Below are positions 6,714 through 16,024 of a stretch of 33,782 bases of DNA, in pieces. A model generated the notes under the pieces. It did not search any database. It was not told where the DNA came from and worked only from the letters and a program-made list of their open reading frames with translations. Source of the stretch: Verrucomicrobiota bacterium (GTDB lineage: Bacteria > Verrucomicrobiota > Verrucomicrobiia > Chthoniobacterales > UBA10450); assembly GCA_003220155.1 (NCBI GenBank), contig QHRO01000241.1, forward strand, positions 1-33,782. Direction: 5' to 3'. A program made the position numbers and the translations under genes. How positions within the stretch are numbered: position 1 is the stretch's first letter; every line of letters begins with the position of its first letter.

Positions 6714-7697
6714 TTAATCCCGCAGTCCCGGAATGTGCGCGTAGCCAACGAATCGCGGATGCACCTTGCCATCCTCGATCTCACCCTTGTCCGCGCGCGG
6801 CATCTTGAAATCGAACACGCTCACTCCGAATCGCTGCTGACTTTGATAAGTCCGGCCGTCGCTCGCACCCACCATCACGCGGGCACCGGTTTTCTTCTCG
6901 CGTCCAAGATAGATCATGGCATGCGTAATCGGCGGATCGCGCGCAATCGCATAAGTACCGGTCCAGAAGAGCAAGTCGCCCGGTTTTAGATTATCAAATT
7001 CAAAGGAATCATCTTTCTGACTCACCACCGGCTCGAATTTCCCAGCTCGTCGCAGCCAGATGTATTGCTCGCTGGAATCGCGCGGCACATCCTCCACCCC
7101 GTTTTGTTTGAGCACGAAATAGACAAAGCCGGAGCAATCCATTCCGCCGTTACCTGGGTCGGCTGAGCCGTATTTGTAATCAAGATTGCGGGTCGTGAGT
7201 TCGAGTGCCGAACTAAGAAGTTGCTGCACTTTCGGCGAATAATTCTCGAAACCACTGATCGCTTCCGGTAACAAAGTCGCGTTCGGCGCACCGCGTTTTC
7301 CGCTTTCCGGCGCTGCCGTTGCGGTTGGTGAAAGAGAAGGCGTCGGTGTTGGCGATGGCGTTTCGCTCGGCTCCGGCGTAGGCGAAGACTTCTTTTTTGC
7401 CTTCGCCGTTGGAGACACAGCCGGTGATGGGGAGACGGATTTCTTTTTTCTCGACAGGGTCGGCGAAGGCGACGCCGATTCTTTTTTTGTTGTCGCCGAT
7501 TTTTTCTTTTTGTGCGGAGTTGGAGTTGGCGTCGGAGTAGAAAATATCTTTTTGATTTTTTCGCCGACGGATTCTTCCGCGGCTAGCGACGGTGAGCACG
7601 CGGCCGATAGGATTAGAACTGAAGCAACAAACGTCGAGAGCTTAAAGATACCGCGGCGGGATTCCTCGACTCCACTGCGCTCCGTTCGGGATAACAT
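6714..7697 (-). CDS. Secreted NlpC/P60 family cell-wall peptidase
   Basis: The 327-residue protein has a hydrophobic export signal (FKLSTFVASVLILSAACSPS, residues 18-37; the Cys at 34 raises the possibility of a lipoprotein). A long linker of TPTPTP, KKKK and SPSP runs (about 53-130) leads to a C-terminal NlpC/P60 domain. The catalytic Cys is 178 in GGMDCSGFVYFVLKQ and the His is 259 in ITHAMIYLGR. Such enzymes cut gamma-D-Glu-diaminopimelate bonds in peptidoglycan peptides. The only in-frame start is the ATG at 7695-7697, directly after the TGA of the M20 gene (TGAATG). The first 16 residues (MLSRTERSGVEESRRG) are translated family A repeat, so the repeat appears to have supplied the start. 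The linker could span the cell wall or periplasm. Confidence 0.88.
   Translation of the reverse strand: MLSRTERSGVEESRRGIFKLSTFVASVLILSAACSPSLAAEESVGEKIKKIFSTPTPTPTPHKKKKSATTKKESASPSPTLSRKKKSVSPSPAVSPTAKAKKKSSPTPEPSETPSPTPTPSLSPTATAAPESGKRGAPNATLLPEAISGFENYSPKVQQLLSSALELTTRNLDYKYGSADPGNGGMDCSGFVYFVLKQNGVEDVPRDSSEQYIWLRRAGKFEPVVSQKDDSFEFDNLKPGDLLFWTGTYAIARDPPITHAMIYLGREKKTGARVMVGASDGRTYQSQQRFGVSVFDFKMPRADKGEIEDGKVHPRFVGYAHIPGLRD
7651..7695. repeat. Family A repeat arm at the NlpC/P60 gene start (A5)
   Basis: On the minus strand it reads GTTATCCCGAACGGAGCGCA, GTGGAGTCGAGGAATCCCGC, CGCGG. It contains bases of the start codon context and encodes the first 16 residues of the downstream protein. 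Confidence 0.75.
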
Positions 7698-9032
7698 TCA
7701 AGCCGCGATTTCCTGCAGCACTGCTTTGTTAATCCGAATTCCGGCGTCGAGGTTTTCCAGGGGGAAATTCTCGTTCGGCGAGTGCGCGCGACAGTCAGGA
7801 AGAGCGAGTCCAAGCAGCAGAGTTTCCGCACCAAGAATGTCACGGAAATCCGACACGATCGGAATGCTGCCGCCCTCACGAATCAACACCGGATCACGTT
7901 CGAAAGCTTTCTTGAGCGCGCGCTGAGCTGCCTCACCATACTGCGAATGCGGGTCGGTCAAATACCAGGGACCGGCATGCCCAGCGGCCATGTCGAGTTT
8001 TACTCCGGGGGGGCAATTTTTTTGCAAATATTCCTGCACCAAGGCGATGATTTTGTCGCCATTTTGGTTCGGAACGAGACGGAACGTGAGTTTCGCCATC
8101 GCCTCGCGTCCAATCACCGTCTTGGTCCCCTGCCCTTGGTAACCGCCGCCAAATCCATTGATCTCCGCCGTCGGTCGCGCCCAAATCCTCTCCAACGTTG
8201 AAAAACCTTTCTCGCCAAACAATTCCGGGACGCCGGTCTCCTTCACAATTTCTTCATCGACGTTCACTGGAATTTTGCGCCACATTTCACGCTCCCAATC
8301 TTCCAACGGCAATACTTCGTCATAGAAACCGGGGATGGTGATGTGCCCGTTCGCGTCATGCAAAGTGGCGAGCAAGCGAGCCATGGCGGTGAGCGGATTC
8401 GCGACCGCGCCGCCGTAAATTCCGGAGTGCAAATCCATTTTGGGGCCGGTGATCTTCAATTCCAGCGCTGCCACACCGCGCAATCCGTAGCTCATCGTCG
8501 GAACACCGCGCGAAATCATTCCGGTATCGGAAACGACAACGATCTCCGGTTTCAACGCCTTCCGATTTTGGGAAAGAAAATTGCCGAGATTGGCGCTGCC
8601 AATCTCTTCTTCGCCTTCGATGACGAAATGCAGATTCACCGGGAGATCGCCGGCGGCCTCGATTTGCTCCTGCACTCCGAGAATGTGTGAGAGGATCTGA
8701 CCTTTGTTGTCGGTCGCGCCGCGAGCGAAGACGTAACCGTTTTTCAAAACCGGCTCGAATGGCGGAGAATCCCAGAGCCGGACGGGATCGGGCGGCTGGA
8801 CGTCGTAGTGACCATAAATCAAAACCGTGTGGCGGCCCGGCTGTTGCTTGTTGTGCGCCCAAACCACGGGATGGCCAGGTGTGGGGCAAAGTTTGGCGGA
8901 CAAACCGATCTTAGTCAGCTTTTCCACCAGCCAATGGCCACACTCGGTTACTTTTTCCGTGTAATGATCGTCGGTCGAGACGCTGGGAAAGCGGAGGAAC
9001 TGATAAAAATCTTCGAGATGACTTGCGCGCAT
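7698..9032 (-). CDS. M20 family metallopeptidase (dipeptidase-like)
   Basis: A 444-residue cytosolic zinc peptidase of the M20 (ArgE/DapE/carnosinase-like) family. Metal and catalytic motifs are LIYGHYDVQPPDP (His 75, Asp 77), RGATDNKGQ (Asp 108) and IEGEEEIGSANL (the Glu pair near 141). Near the C-terminus, HSPNENFPLENLDAGI carries the last metal-binding His. The RLWDSPPFEPVLKNGYVFARG block is typical of dipeptidases annotated as M20/M25/M40. The start ATG at 9030-9032 (MRASHLEDFY) matches the family. The frame stays open 44 residues upstream, but that part is repeat sequence. It is followed without a gap by the NlpC/P60 gene, so a role in recycling cell-wall or other peptides is plausible but inferred. 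Confidence 0.92.
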   Translation of the reverse strand: MRASHLEDFYQFLRFPSVSTDDHYTEKVTECGHWLVEKLTKIGLSAKLCPTPGHPVVWAHNKQQPGRHTVLIYGHYDVQPPDPVRLWDSPPFEPVLKNGYVFARGATDNKGQILSHILGVQEQIEAAGDLPVNLHFVIEGEEEIGSANLGNFLSQNRKALKPEIVVVSDTGMISRGVPTMSYGLRGVAALELKITGPKMDLHSGIYGGAVANPLTAMARLLATLHDANGHITIPGFYDEVLPLEDWEREMWRKIPVNVDEEIVKETGVPELFGEKGFSTLERIWARPTAEINGFGGGYQGQGTKTVIGREAMAKLTFRLVPNQNGDKIIALVQEYLQKNCPPGVKLDMAAGHAGPWYLTDPHSQYGEAAQRALKKAFERDPVLIREGGSIPIVSDFRDILGAETLLLGLALPDCRAHSPNENFPLENLDAGIRINKAVLQEIAA

Positions 9033-9060
9033 GGTTGACGGTAGCGACGCAAAAGCGTTT

Positions 9061-9147
9061 GTCATCCCGAGCGAAAGTCGCCTGCCCGCCGTAGCTTTAT
9101 GCGAAGGCGGGAGGGATCTCGTGGCGAAACCTTTGAGATAACGCGAC
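9061..9147. repeat. Family A repeat arm with a second hairpin inserted in it (A6)
   Basis: GTCATCCCGAGCGAAAGTCG and AGGGATCTCGTGGCG are family A sequence. Between them 9081-9111 is a separate hairpin with stem CCCGCC/GGCGGG around GTAGCTTTATGCGAA. One small palindrome seems to have inserted into another. Confidence 0.7.
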
Positions 9148-9257
9148 GTCATCCCGATCCGCAAAGACGGCGAGGGACCTCACAGTTAGTCACACTCTAT
9201 CCAAGCTTGTGTCAGCAAGACCCAACTGAGAGGTCCCTCGCATTCGCTCGGGATGAC
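9148..9257. repeat. Palindromic repeat family A, full copy (A7)
   Basis: The left arm GTCATCCCGATCCGCAAAGA and CGGCGAGGGACCTCACAGTT pair with the right arm CTGAGAGGTCCCTCGCATTC and GCTCGGGATGAC. The centre holds TCCAAGCTTGTG. It is directly behind A6 and ends 20 bp before ggt. Confidence 0.88.
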
Positions 9258-9271
9258 AGCAGTGCTAGCCT
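9243..9271 (+). promoter_or_regulatory. Weak promoter candidate for ggt
   Basis: TTCGCT (9243-9248, in the right arm of A7), 17 bp and TAGCCT (9266-9271) end 6 nt before the ATG. If real, the mRNA would be leaderless and the repeat would supply the -35 box. Confidence 0.25.
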
Positions 9272-9277
9272 AAACAC

Positions 9278-11086
9278 ATGGCCCTATCGCGCCGTTTCGC
9301 TGTCCTTTGTCTCCTCGTGGTTGGGTGCTTTGGGATTTCGCTGGCCCAAATCGATCGCATCACCGGAAAACCTTTCGCCACGCGATCGGAAGTCCTGGCA
9401 CGGCACGGAATGGTTTGCACGAGCGTGCCAGCGGCCACACAAGTCGGGCTCGATATCTTGAAGCGCGGCGGTAGTGCGGTCGATGCCGCGATCGCGGCCA
9501 ACGCCACCCTTGGATTAATGGAACCGGTTTCGAACGGAATCGGCGGCGATCTTTTTGCCATCGTTTACCGCGCGAAAGAAAACAAGCTTTACGGGATCAA
9601 CGGCAGCGGCCGTTCTCCGCTCGGCCTGAGCTACGAACAAATGAAAGTGGAGCTCGACAAGTTGCACCGCAAAACGATTCCGCCGCGCGGCATGCTCCCA
9701 ATCAGTGTGCCTGGAACGGTGGATGCATGGAGCGAATTGCATAAGAAATTCGGCAAACTCAAGCTCAGTGACGACCTGGCGCCGGCCGCGAAATATGCCG
9801 ACGAAGGTTTTCCGGTGACCGAGCTAATCGCCTTTTACTGGCACTTTGGGCCGGAGCTCTACAAAGATCTACCGGGCGCGTTTCTCGAAACTTATACCCT
9901 CGATGGCAAGGGCCGGACGCCGGCAAAAGGAGATATTTTCAAAAATCCAGCGTTGGCGAAGACCCTGCGAGTCATCGGAGAAAAAGGTCGGGATGCTTTT
10001 TACAAGGGCGAAATTGCAGACAAGATCGACAACTTCATGCAGGAGAACGGCGGTTTTCTACGCAAAGCCGATTTCGAGCAGCACACTTCGACGTGGATCG
10101 ATCCAGTCTCGACGAACTATCGCGGCTACGATGTCTTCGAGCTGCCGCCAAACGGACAGGGTATTGCCACGCTCCAGATCTTAAACATTCTCGAAGGTTT
10201 CGATCTCAGGTCGATGGGTCGCAATTCAGCGGAAACACTGCACGTCATGATCGAAGCGAAGAAGATTGCGTGGGCGGATCGCGCCAAATTTTACGCCGAC
10301 TCGGAGTTCGTGAAAATTCCGCTCGCCGGTTTGCTTTCGAAGGACTACGCGACGGAACGGCGGAAGCTGATCGATCCGAATCGCGCGGCGAAGGCTGTAG
10401 AGGCAGGCGCGCCGCCGGCAAACGCTCAATTATCGCAGCCGACACGGCTGTCGCTACCGGATCCAGCCGCGACGCCAAAACGTTCCCCAGTCGATGACGG
10501 CGACACTATTTACATGTGCACGGCGGACAATGAGGGCAATATGGTCTCGCTCATTCAGAGTAATTACCGCGGCATGGGCAGCGGGATCGTTGTGCCGGGA
10601 CTCGGCTTCATGTTTCAAGATCGTGGCGAGCTTTTCTCGATGGAACCTGATCACGCCAACGTTTACGCGCCGGGCAAACGTCCCTTCCACACCATCATTC
10701 CGGGTTTTGTGATGAAAGATGGAAAACCGTGGGAAGCCTTCGGCGTGATGGGCGGTGGAATGCAACCGCAAGGGCACGTCCAGGTTCTGACGAACGAGAT
10801 CGATTTTGGTTTGAACGTGCAGGAAGCAGGTGACGCTTCGCGCTGGCAGCACGAGGGCGATAACGAACCGACGGGAGAAAAAATGACGAGCGGCGGTTAC
10901 GTTGATGTCGAGAGTGGAATTCCATACGAAATCGTCCGCGACCTGAAAAAACGCGGTCACGATGTGCGTTTTGACGTTGGTGGCTACGGTGGCTACCAAG
11001 CCATTAAAGTAGAGATGCACGATGGCCAGCGCGTTTACGTTGCTGCGAGCGAATCGCGTAAAGATGGTCAGGCCGCAGGTTACTGA
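9278..11086 (+). CDS. ggt: Gamma-glutamyltransferase
   Basis: Cleaves or transfers the gamma-glutamyl group of glutathione and related peptides outside the cytoplasm. It has an export signal (RRFAVLCLLVVGCFGISLAQ, about residues 5-24). The large-subunit start is typical: GMVCTSVPAATQVGLDILKR, then GGSAVDAAIAANATLGLMEP and SNGIGGDLFAIVY. The self-processing nucleophile is expected at Thr 410 in DDGDTIYMCTADNEGNMVSL, which aligns with the TTHYSVVD region of characterised enzymes. GSGIVVPGLGFMFQDRGELF and the late GVMGGGMQPQGHVQVLTN block also fit. Length is 602 residues, within the family range. The gene stands alone after the repeats at 9061-9257, and the big sensor kinase follows 80 bp later. 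Confidence 0.95.
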   Translation: MALSRRFAVLCLLVVGCFGISLAQIDRITGKPFATRSEVLARHGMVCTSVPAATQVGLDILKRGGSAVDAAIAANATLGLMEPVSNGIGGDLFAIVYRAKENKLYGINGSGRSPLGLSYEQMKVELDKLHRKTIPPRGMLPISVPGTVDAWSELHKKFGKLKLSDDLAPAAKYADEGFPVTELIAFYWHFGPELYKDLPGAFLETYTLDGKGRTPAKGDIFKNPALAKTLRVIGEKGRDAFYKGEIADKIDNFMQENGGFLRKADFEQHTSTWIDPVSTNYRGYDVFELPPNGQGIATLQILNILEGFDLRSMGRNSAETLHVMIEAKKIAWADRAKFYADSEFVKIPLAGLLSKDYATERRKLIDPNRAAKAVEAGAPPANAQLSQPTRLSLPDPAATPKRSPVDDGDTIYMCTADNEGNMVSLIQSNYRGMGSGIVVPGLGFMFQDRGELFSMEPDHANVYAPGKRPFHTIIPGFVMKDGKPWEAFGVMGGGMQPQGHVQVLTNEIDFGLNVQEAGDASRWQHEGDNEPTGEKMTSGGYVDVESGIPYEIVRDLKKRGHDVRFDVGGYGGYQAIKVEMHDGQRVYVAASESRKDGQAAGY

Positions 11087-11166
11087 TTTGGAGGGGAATT
11101 GAGGCTGGATTTTAAACCGATGAAAAGCTTCGCCGTGTGGCATATCTCCTGCGCGCACATGATTCG

Positions 11167-14100
11167 ATGGCTCCCGGTCGCATCACAGAGCAATCTCATA
11201 GCGGACCCGCGCCCCCCAAACGGTTTTCCACTATCCGATGGCTCGGCGGCATCGCCGCTACGGCGGCGATCTACTTCGTAGCAGGCAGGTTAGCGCTTCT
11301 CCTGGCAATTCCCCCCGGCTATGCAACGGCGGTCTGGCCGGCGGCTGGTCTCGCACTCGGCTGCATCCTTCTATTCGGCAATCGTGCCTGGCCGGGCGTG
11401 ATCATCGGATCTTTTCTTGTCAATTTTTGGACGTCGCTCGATACGGCCACCTTTGGCGGGATCGTAAAATCGGTCACGGTCCCGGCCTTAATCGCCGGGG
11501 CCGCAGCTTTACAGGCCCTAGCAGGAGCGTTCTTGGTGCGCCATTACGTCGGGATACGAACAGCGTTGGCCACTGAGAAGGAGGTTGCCCACTTTTCTCT
11601 GGTTGCATTGGCGAGCTGCCTCATCACGTCCACCTGCGCCGTAACAACCCTTTGGTTCGCCCGCATTGTTTCTTCCGCCGATTTCTTAACGAACTGGGTT
11701 ACCTGGTACGTGGGCGATTCAATCGGCACCCTGATCTTCGCCCCGCTCGTCCTGATCTGGACCTTCCGGACCGCGGATTGGCGCCGTAAGCTTTCCGTTA
11801 CGCTACCGATGACCTTCACCTTTGCCGTGGTAGTGGCTCTCTTTTTCCAGACCAATCGATGGGAACAAGCGCGAATCAAGATGGAGTTTGAGCAGCGGAC
11901 CCAGAATCTCAGCCAAAAACTCCAGAGCGACTTTGATAGTTATCTCGACGTCCTGCGCTCAATACAGAACTTTTTTGCAAGCTCACCCGCAGTGAGCCAA
12001 GGCAGTTTTCGCTCGTTTGTGGCGAGAGACATCTCCGATCACCCCGGAATCCAATCGCTGTCGTGGAATGCACGAGTCCCCCAGGCTAAAGTGTCGGCTT
12101 TTGTCGAAGCGGCCCGCCGCGATGGGCTTGGAACTTTTCAGCCGACCGAGCGCGATGCGCAGCAAAAACTGATTCCGGCGGCTCAGCGTGAGGAGTACAT
12201 TGTCATCCGCTACATCGAGCCCCTGTTTGGGAATGAAAGGGCGCTCGGATTTGATATCGCTTGCGATCCGATCCGGCGCCAGGCGTTCGAGTGGGCCAGA
12301 GATAAGGGAGAAGCCCGCGCTACCAAACAAACCGAACTCATTCAGGAGAAGGGCACAGCGCCTGGCTTCGTGGTCTACTTGCCAATCTACACCAACGGCC
12401 TTTCTCACGATACAGTCGAAGAGCGGCAAAAGCGATTGGAAGGCTACGTCGCCGCAATTTTTCGAATCGGGGACGTGATAGCTCAATCGCTTAAGGGAGT
12501 CGATCAAAACGGCCTCCGATTGCGATTTCTCGATCAGAACGCAGCCTCGACAAAGCAGATTCTTTTCCAGAATTCGACCGAGCGCGCGAAGCCCGCAGTT
12601 TTGCATATGGAAACAAGCATTGAAATGGCTGGCCGAAAATGGTCGTTGGAATCCGGCCTCTCGCCTGAGTATTTGCTCACCCACCGCGCCTGGCAGTCGT
12701 GGAGCGTGCCTGCTGTCGCTTTGCTCTTTACCGGATTACTTGGTGCATTTCTCCTTGTCGTCACCGGACATCGCCAACGCGACGAAATTTTGGTCGCGGA
12801 ACGGACGCACGAACTGGTTGCGGCCAACGCAATGCTACATCGCGAGATCGCTGAACGCTCAGTCGCAGAGAATGGGCTGCGCGTTTCGGAGGCGAAACTG
12901 CGCTCTGTCACCCACTCCATCGGCGACGCGATTGTCTCAGCGGATGACAGTGGAAACATCGTTTTTTGGAATCCCGGAGCCGAAGCAATTTTTGGCTATA
13001 ACGAAAAGGAGGCAATCGGGAAATCACTCAACACCATTATTCCTCAGCGGTACCACGCCATGCACCGCGAGACTATCTCGCGCCTCAAAGCCGGAGGGGA
13101 AACACGCGTCGTCGCTAAAACGATCGAGCTCGAGGGCTTGAGAAAAGATGGCGCGGAATTTCCGATCGAGCTCACCCTCTCCTCATGGAAAACAAACCAG
13201 GGCCAGTTTTACACGGGAATTCTGCGGGACATTACCAGACGCAAACAAGCTGAAGACGCCCTCAAGTTTAGCGAGTCGCGTTTGGCGGAAGCACAAAGAG
13301 TCGCTCATGTCGGAAGCTGGGAATGGGATGTGGCCACCAGGCTGGTGTTCTGGTCGGAGGAGCAGTACCGGCTATTTGGGTTCGCGCCGGACGAATTCCC
13401 GGCCAGCTACGATCGTTTTATGGCCTCCGTTCATCCGGACGACCGGAAGCGAGTGCGCAAGTGGTTAAAGAAATTAGTGGTGGGCCATGAATCCACCGGG
13501 ATCGAGTGCCGGATTATTTTGCCAAACGGCGAGACCCGGCTCCTGCATACCCTGGCCCGTACGGTCTTAAGCATTACCGGCAAGGTCGTCCGAATCGTTG
13601 GAACGTCGCAGGACATTACCGAGCGCAGCAAGGCCGATCAAAAATTCAAATCGCTGCTCGAATCCGCTCCCGATGCCATTGTGATCGTCAACGGCGAGGG
13701 AACGATCGTGTTGGTGAATTCGCAGGCAGAAAAAATCTTCGGCTACCAGCGCGAGGAACTGCTAGGAAAAGAAATCGAAGTCCTGGTCCCGAAACGTTTT
13801 CATGGCAAGGATCCCGGCAATCGACGCGACTTTTTCAAAAATCCCCGCAGCCGTGAAATGGGCGCCGGGCTCGACCTGTTTGGCGCTCGCAAGGATGGGA
13901 AGGAGTTTCCGATCGAGATTAGCCTCAGCCCACTCGAGACCAACGAGGGCATCCTGGCGATAGCCGCAATCCGCGACACCACTGATCGCAAACGCGTCGA
14001 ACGCGAGTTACATACCGCCAAGGAGGAGGCGGAGGGAGCGAACCGAGCCAAGAGCGAGTTTCTTTCCCGCATGAGCCACGAATTGCGCACGCCGCTAAAC

Positions 14101-15225
14101 GCAATTCTTGGATTTGGCCAGCTCATTGAAAAACAGAGTCCAGCCGGGGCCCTTCGCATCCGTGCCGGCCATATCACTGGTGCCGGTCGTCATCTCCTTA
14201 ACTTGATCAACGAAATCCTGGATATCAGCCGGATCGAAGCTGGCGCGATGCAGTTGTCCTTGGAGCCGGTTAATCTCGCTGACGTTTTGGATGAAGCGCT
14301 TGATATAATGCGGCCACTCGCGGCCGAGCGCGGGATTGAGTTTAGCGCCCCCGTCCGTATCGATCCGCCGGTCCATGTTTTGGCCGACCTTCAGCGTTTC
14401 AAGCAGGTCTTGCTTAACCTGTTCTCGAACGCCGTAAAGTACAGTCCAAAGAAGAGCAAAGTTTCAATCTCGTATCGATCCGCCGGCGAAGGCACCATGC
14501 GGATCGTGATTAGCGACATGGGTGCGGGCATTGCCAGTGAAAAATTGTCGCGACTGTTTACGCCGTTTGATCGCCTGGGGGCGGAGCAGTCGGCAGTGGA
14601 GGGAACTGGCCTCGGCCTTGCTCTCTCTGCCCGTATCATGCATGCCATGGGGGGCGGTATCGGGGCCAGCAGCGCGATTGGACGCGGCAGCACTTTTTGG
14701 GTTGATCTTCCCCGGGCCGAGCCGCCAGCAATCACGCAGCCGGAAGACAATGAGGATGAACCCCTGCCGGCCCGGGACCCCGCTGCCGGCAAGCGCACCA
14801 TCCTTTATATTGAGGACAACCTTTCCAATCTCAATCTCGTCCAGGAAATTCTTCGCCAGCAACCGCAGGTCGAACTGCTGAGCGCGATGCAGGGCCGGCT
14901 TGGCCTCGACTTAGCGCGCAAACATTCACCCGATCTCATCTTACTCGATATCCATCTGCCCGACTTGAACGGATGGGAGGTCTTTTCGCAATTGCGGGGT
15001 GAGGAAACAACGCGAAACATCCCGGTCATTGTCATTAGTGCCGATGCGACCGCGCGACAGGTTCAACAGTTCATGACTGCCGGCGCCCGCGATTACCTGA
15101 CCAAACCACTCGACGTCACAAAATTTTCCCGAGTGATCGAGGAATCGGCTTGGCCATCGACCGATTCAAAGACGCTGATTCAAAAAGCGAATGGAAAAGA
15201 GAATGTAACAGCCAGGAAAATATGA
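11167..15225 (+). CDS. Membrane hybrid sensor histidine kinase (MASE1-CHASE-3xPAS-HisKA-HATPase-REC)
   Basis: A 1352-residue kinase, numbered from the ATG at 11167; a GTG at 11137 would add ten residues. Residues 25-230 are a MASE1-like membrane sensor ([20 protein letters not shown]...). About 240-505 is a CHASE-like extracytoplasmic domain ending at a membrane segment (510-533). Three PAS domains follow: 577-690 ([14 protein letters not shown]), 705-820 ([20 protein letters not shown]) and 825-940 ([14 protein letters not shown]), the first and third with FPIEL/FPIEI. The phospho-accepting His is 971 in [19 protein letters not shown]. The ATPase has [17 protein letters not shown] and GTGLGLAL. 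A receiver domain occupies 1208-1325 with Asp 1261 in [15 protein letters not shown]. All catalytic residues are present. It is probably the sensor for the response regulator at 15373. The ligand is unknown. Confidence 0.93.
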   Translation: MAPGRITEQSHSGPAPPKRFSTIRWLGGIAATAAIYFVAGRLALLLAIPPGYATAVWPAAGLALGCILLFGNRAWPGVIIGSFLVNFWTSLDTATFGGIVKSVTVPALIAGAAALQALAGAFLVRHYVGIRTALATEKEVAHFSLVALASCLITSTCAVTTLWFARIVSSADFLTNWVTWYVGDSIGTLIFAPLVLIWTFRTADWRRKLSVTLPMTFTFAVVVALFFQTNRWEQARIKMEFEQRTQNLSQKLQSDFDSYLDVLRSIQNFFASSPAVSQGSFRSFVARDISDHPGIQSLSWNARVPQAKVSAFVEAARRDGLGTFQPTERDAQQKLIPAAQREEYIVIRYIEPLFGNERALGFDIACDPIRRQAFEWARDKGEARATKQTELIQEKGTAPGFVVYLPIYTNGLSHDTVEERQKRLEGYVAAIFRIGDVIAQSLKGVDQNGLRLRFLDQNAASTKQILFQNSTERAKPAVLHMETSIEMAGRKWSLESGLSPEYLLTHRAWQSWSVPAVALLFTGLLGAFLLVVTGHRQRDEILVAERTHELVAANAMLHREIAERSVAENGLRVSEAKLRSVTHSIGDAIVSADDSGNIVFWNPGAEAIFGYNEKEAIGKSLNTIIPQRYHAMHRETISRLKAGGETRVVAKTIELEGLRKDGAEFPIELTLSSWKTNQGQFYTGILRDITRRKQAEDALKFSESRLAEAQRVAHVGSWEWDVATRLVFWSEEQYRLFGFAPDEFPASYDRFMASVHPDDRKRVRKWLKKLVVGHESTGIECRIILPNGETRLLHTLARTVLSITGKVVRIVGTSQDITERSKADQKFKSLLESAPDAIVIVNGEGTIVLVNSQAEKIFGYQREELLGKEIEVLVPKRFHGKDPGNRRDFFKNPRSREMGAGLDLFGARKDGKEFPIEISLSPLETNEGILAIAAIRDTTDRKRVERELHTAKEEAEGANRAKSEFLSRMSHELRTPLNAILGFGQLIEKQSPAGALRIRAGHITGAGRHLLNLINEILDISRIEAGAMQLSLEPVNLADVLDEALDIMRPLAAERGIEFSAPVRIDPPVHVLADLQRFKQVLLNLFSNAVKYSPKKSKVSISYRSAGEGTMRIVISDMGAGIASEKLSRLFTPFDRLGAEQSAVEGTGLGLALSARIMHAMGGGIGASSAIGRGSTFWVDLPRAEPPAITQPEDNEDEPLPARDPAAGKRTILYIEDNLSNLNLVQEILRQQPQVELLSAMQGRLGLDLARKHSPDLILLDIHLPDLNGWEVFSQLRGEETTRNIPVIVISADATARQVQQFMTAGARDYLTKPLDVTKFSRVIEESAWPSTDSKTLIQKANGKENVTARKI

Positions 15226-15350
15226 AGGAAACCGAGCAATTGCATGGCGCGGCCTCGCCTTTTTGCGTCATTCTCGCAGTTGAAAAAGAATCGGTGGAGC
15301 GCGATCAGTTAACCAAAGGAACAGACGCTGTGAAAAGCGAATCAAGTTAG
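15222..15350 (+). CDS. Possible 42-residue peptide coupled to the sensor kinase
   Basis: The ATG overlaps the kinase TGA (ATGA), with AGGA four bases upstream, and the frame runs 42 codons to TAG at 15348. It starts [20 protein letters not shown] and then becomes charged ([20 protein letters not shown]). It fills most of the 147 bp between kinase and response regulator. I recognise no family. It could be a real coupled small protein, a remnant of a phosphotransfer or linker segment, or chance. Confidence 0.35.
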   Translation: MKETEQLHGAASPFCVILAVEKESVERDQLTKGTDAVKSESS

Positions 15351-15372
15351 AAAGAAAGCTGACTCGCCGCGC

Positions 15373-15906
15373 ATGAACACTGCCAACTGGAAAAGCGAAC
15401 TCGCCGCCTATGCGAAAATGAGGATCCTCATCGTTGACGACGAGCCCGCCAACGTTGCCCTCCTGGAAGACATGCTGGGCGAGCAAGGTTACACCCAACT
15501 TAAGTCAACGACTGATTCCCGCCGGGTCCTCGAACTTTGCGACGAGTTCGACCCGGACTTGATTCTGCTCGATTTGTTCATGCCACATCTTGATGGATTC
15601 GCGGTTCTCGAATCCTTGCGTGCCGATCGGAGCGAGGTTTACTTGCCAATTATTGTCCTCACGGCCGACGTCAACGAGGAAACCAAACGCCGGGCCCTGC
15701 ATTGTGGTGCAACCGATTTTCTGAACAAACCTTTGGATCACATCGAAGTGCTCCTGCGCATTCGGAATCTGCTCGAGACCCGCCGTATTCATCAGTTGCT
15801 CGATAACCGGCGCGCCGCTCTCGAAGACGCAGTGCATGCGCGCACTTCAGAACTTCACGCCGCGCAAGCCGCGTTGGAGAAAGTGCAATCCGAGATCAGC
15901 GGCTGA
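15373..15906 (+). CDS. Response regulator with receiver domain and C-terminal coiled coil
   Basis: A 177-residue protein. Residues 16-135 are a receiver domain: acidic pocket ILIVDDEP (18-25), phospho-accepting Asp 67 in LILLDLFMPHLDG, Thr in IIVLTADV, and Lys in FLNKPLDH. The last 40 residues (LLDNRRAALEDAVHARTSEL) are a coiled coil like the linker ahead of output domains in RpfG-type regulators. No HD-GYP, GGDEF or DNA-binding domain follows before the stop. It is therefore either a stand-alone receiver that acts by protein contact or a version that has lost its output domain. It lies 147 bp after the hybrid kinase in the same direction. Confidence 0.9.
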   Translation: MNTANWKSELAAYAKMRILIVDDEPANVALLEDMLGEQGYTQLKSTTDSRRVLELCDEFDPDLILLDLFMPHLDGFAVLESLRADRSEVYLPIIVLTADVNEETKRRALHCGATDFLNKPLDHIEVLLRIRNLLETRRIHQLLDNRRAALEDAVHARTSELHAAQAALEKVQSEISG

Positions 15907-15979
15907 ATTGGAGCGCGGCCATCCTGGCTGTGAGGCCGGTGGGCATCTTGCCCGCCGATCTGGAAGCCTATGCACCTGA

Positions 15980-15999
15980 GCGCGAGCCTTGTCTCGCGC
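15980..15999. terminator. Hairpin after the response regulator
   Basis: GCGCGAG-ccttgt-CTCGCGC is a perfect 7-bp GC-rich stem, placed between the response regulator and the permease. A T-run is absent, so terminator function is only suggested. Just upstream (15930-15965) is another GC-rich repeat-like stretch. Confidence 0.3.
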
Positions 16000-16024
16000 G
16001 CTTAAATGACGCACCATCCGCGGC

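Noticed and set aside
8356-8889. A minus-strand frame of 177 residues overlapping the M20 peptidase
   Set aside because: It lies within the M20 gene in another frame, is Arg-rich and low in information; a shadow of the real gene.
9061-9257. CRISPR array suggested by two GTCATCCCGA starts close together
   Set aside because: Only two copies, unequal, each a palindrome with its own inner sequence, and the same family is dispersed through the window; no spacers and no cas genes.
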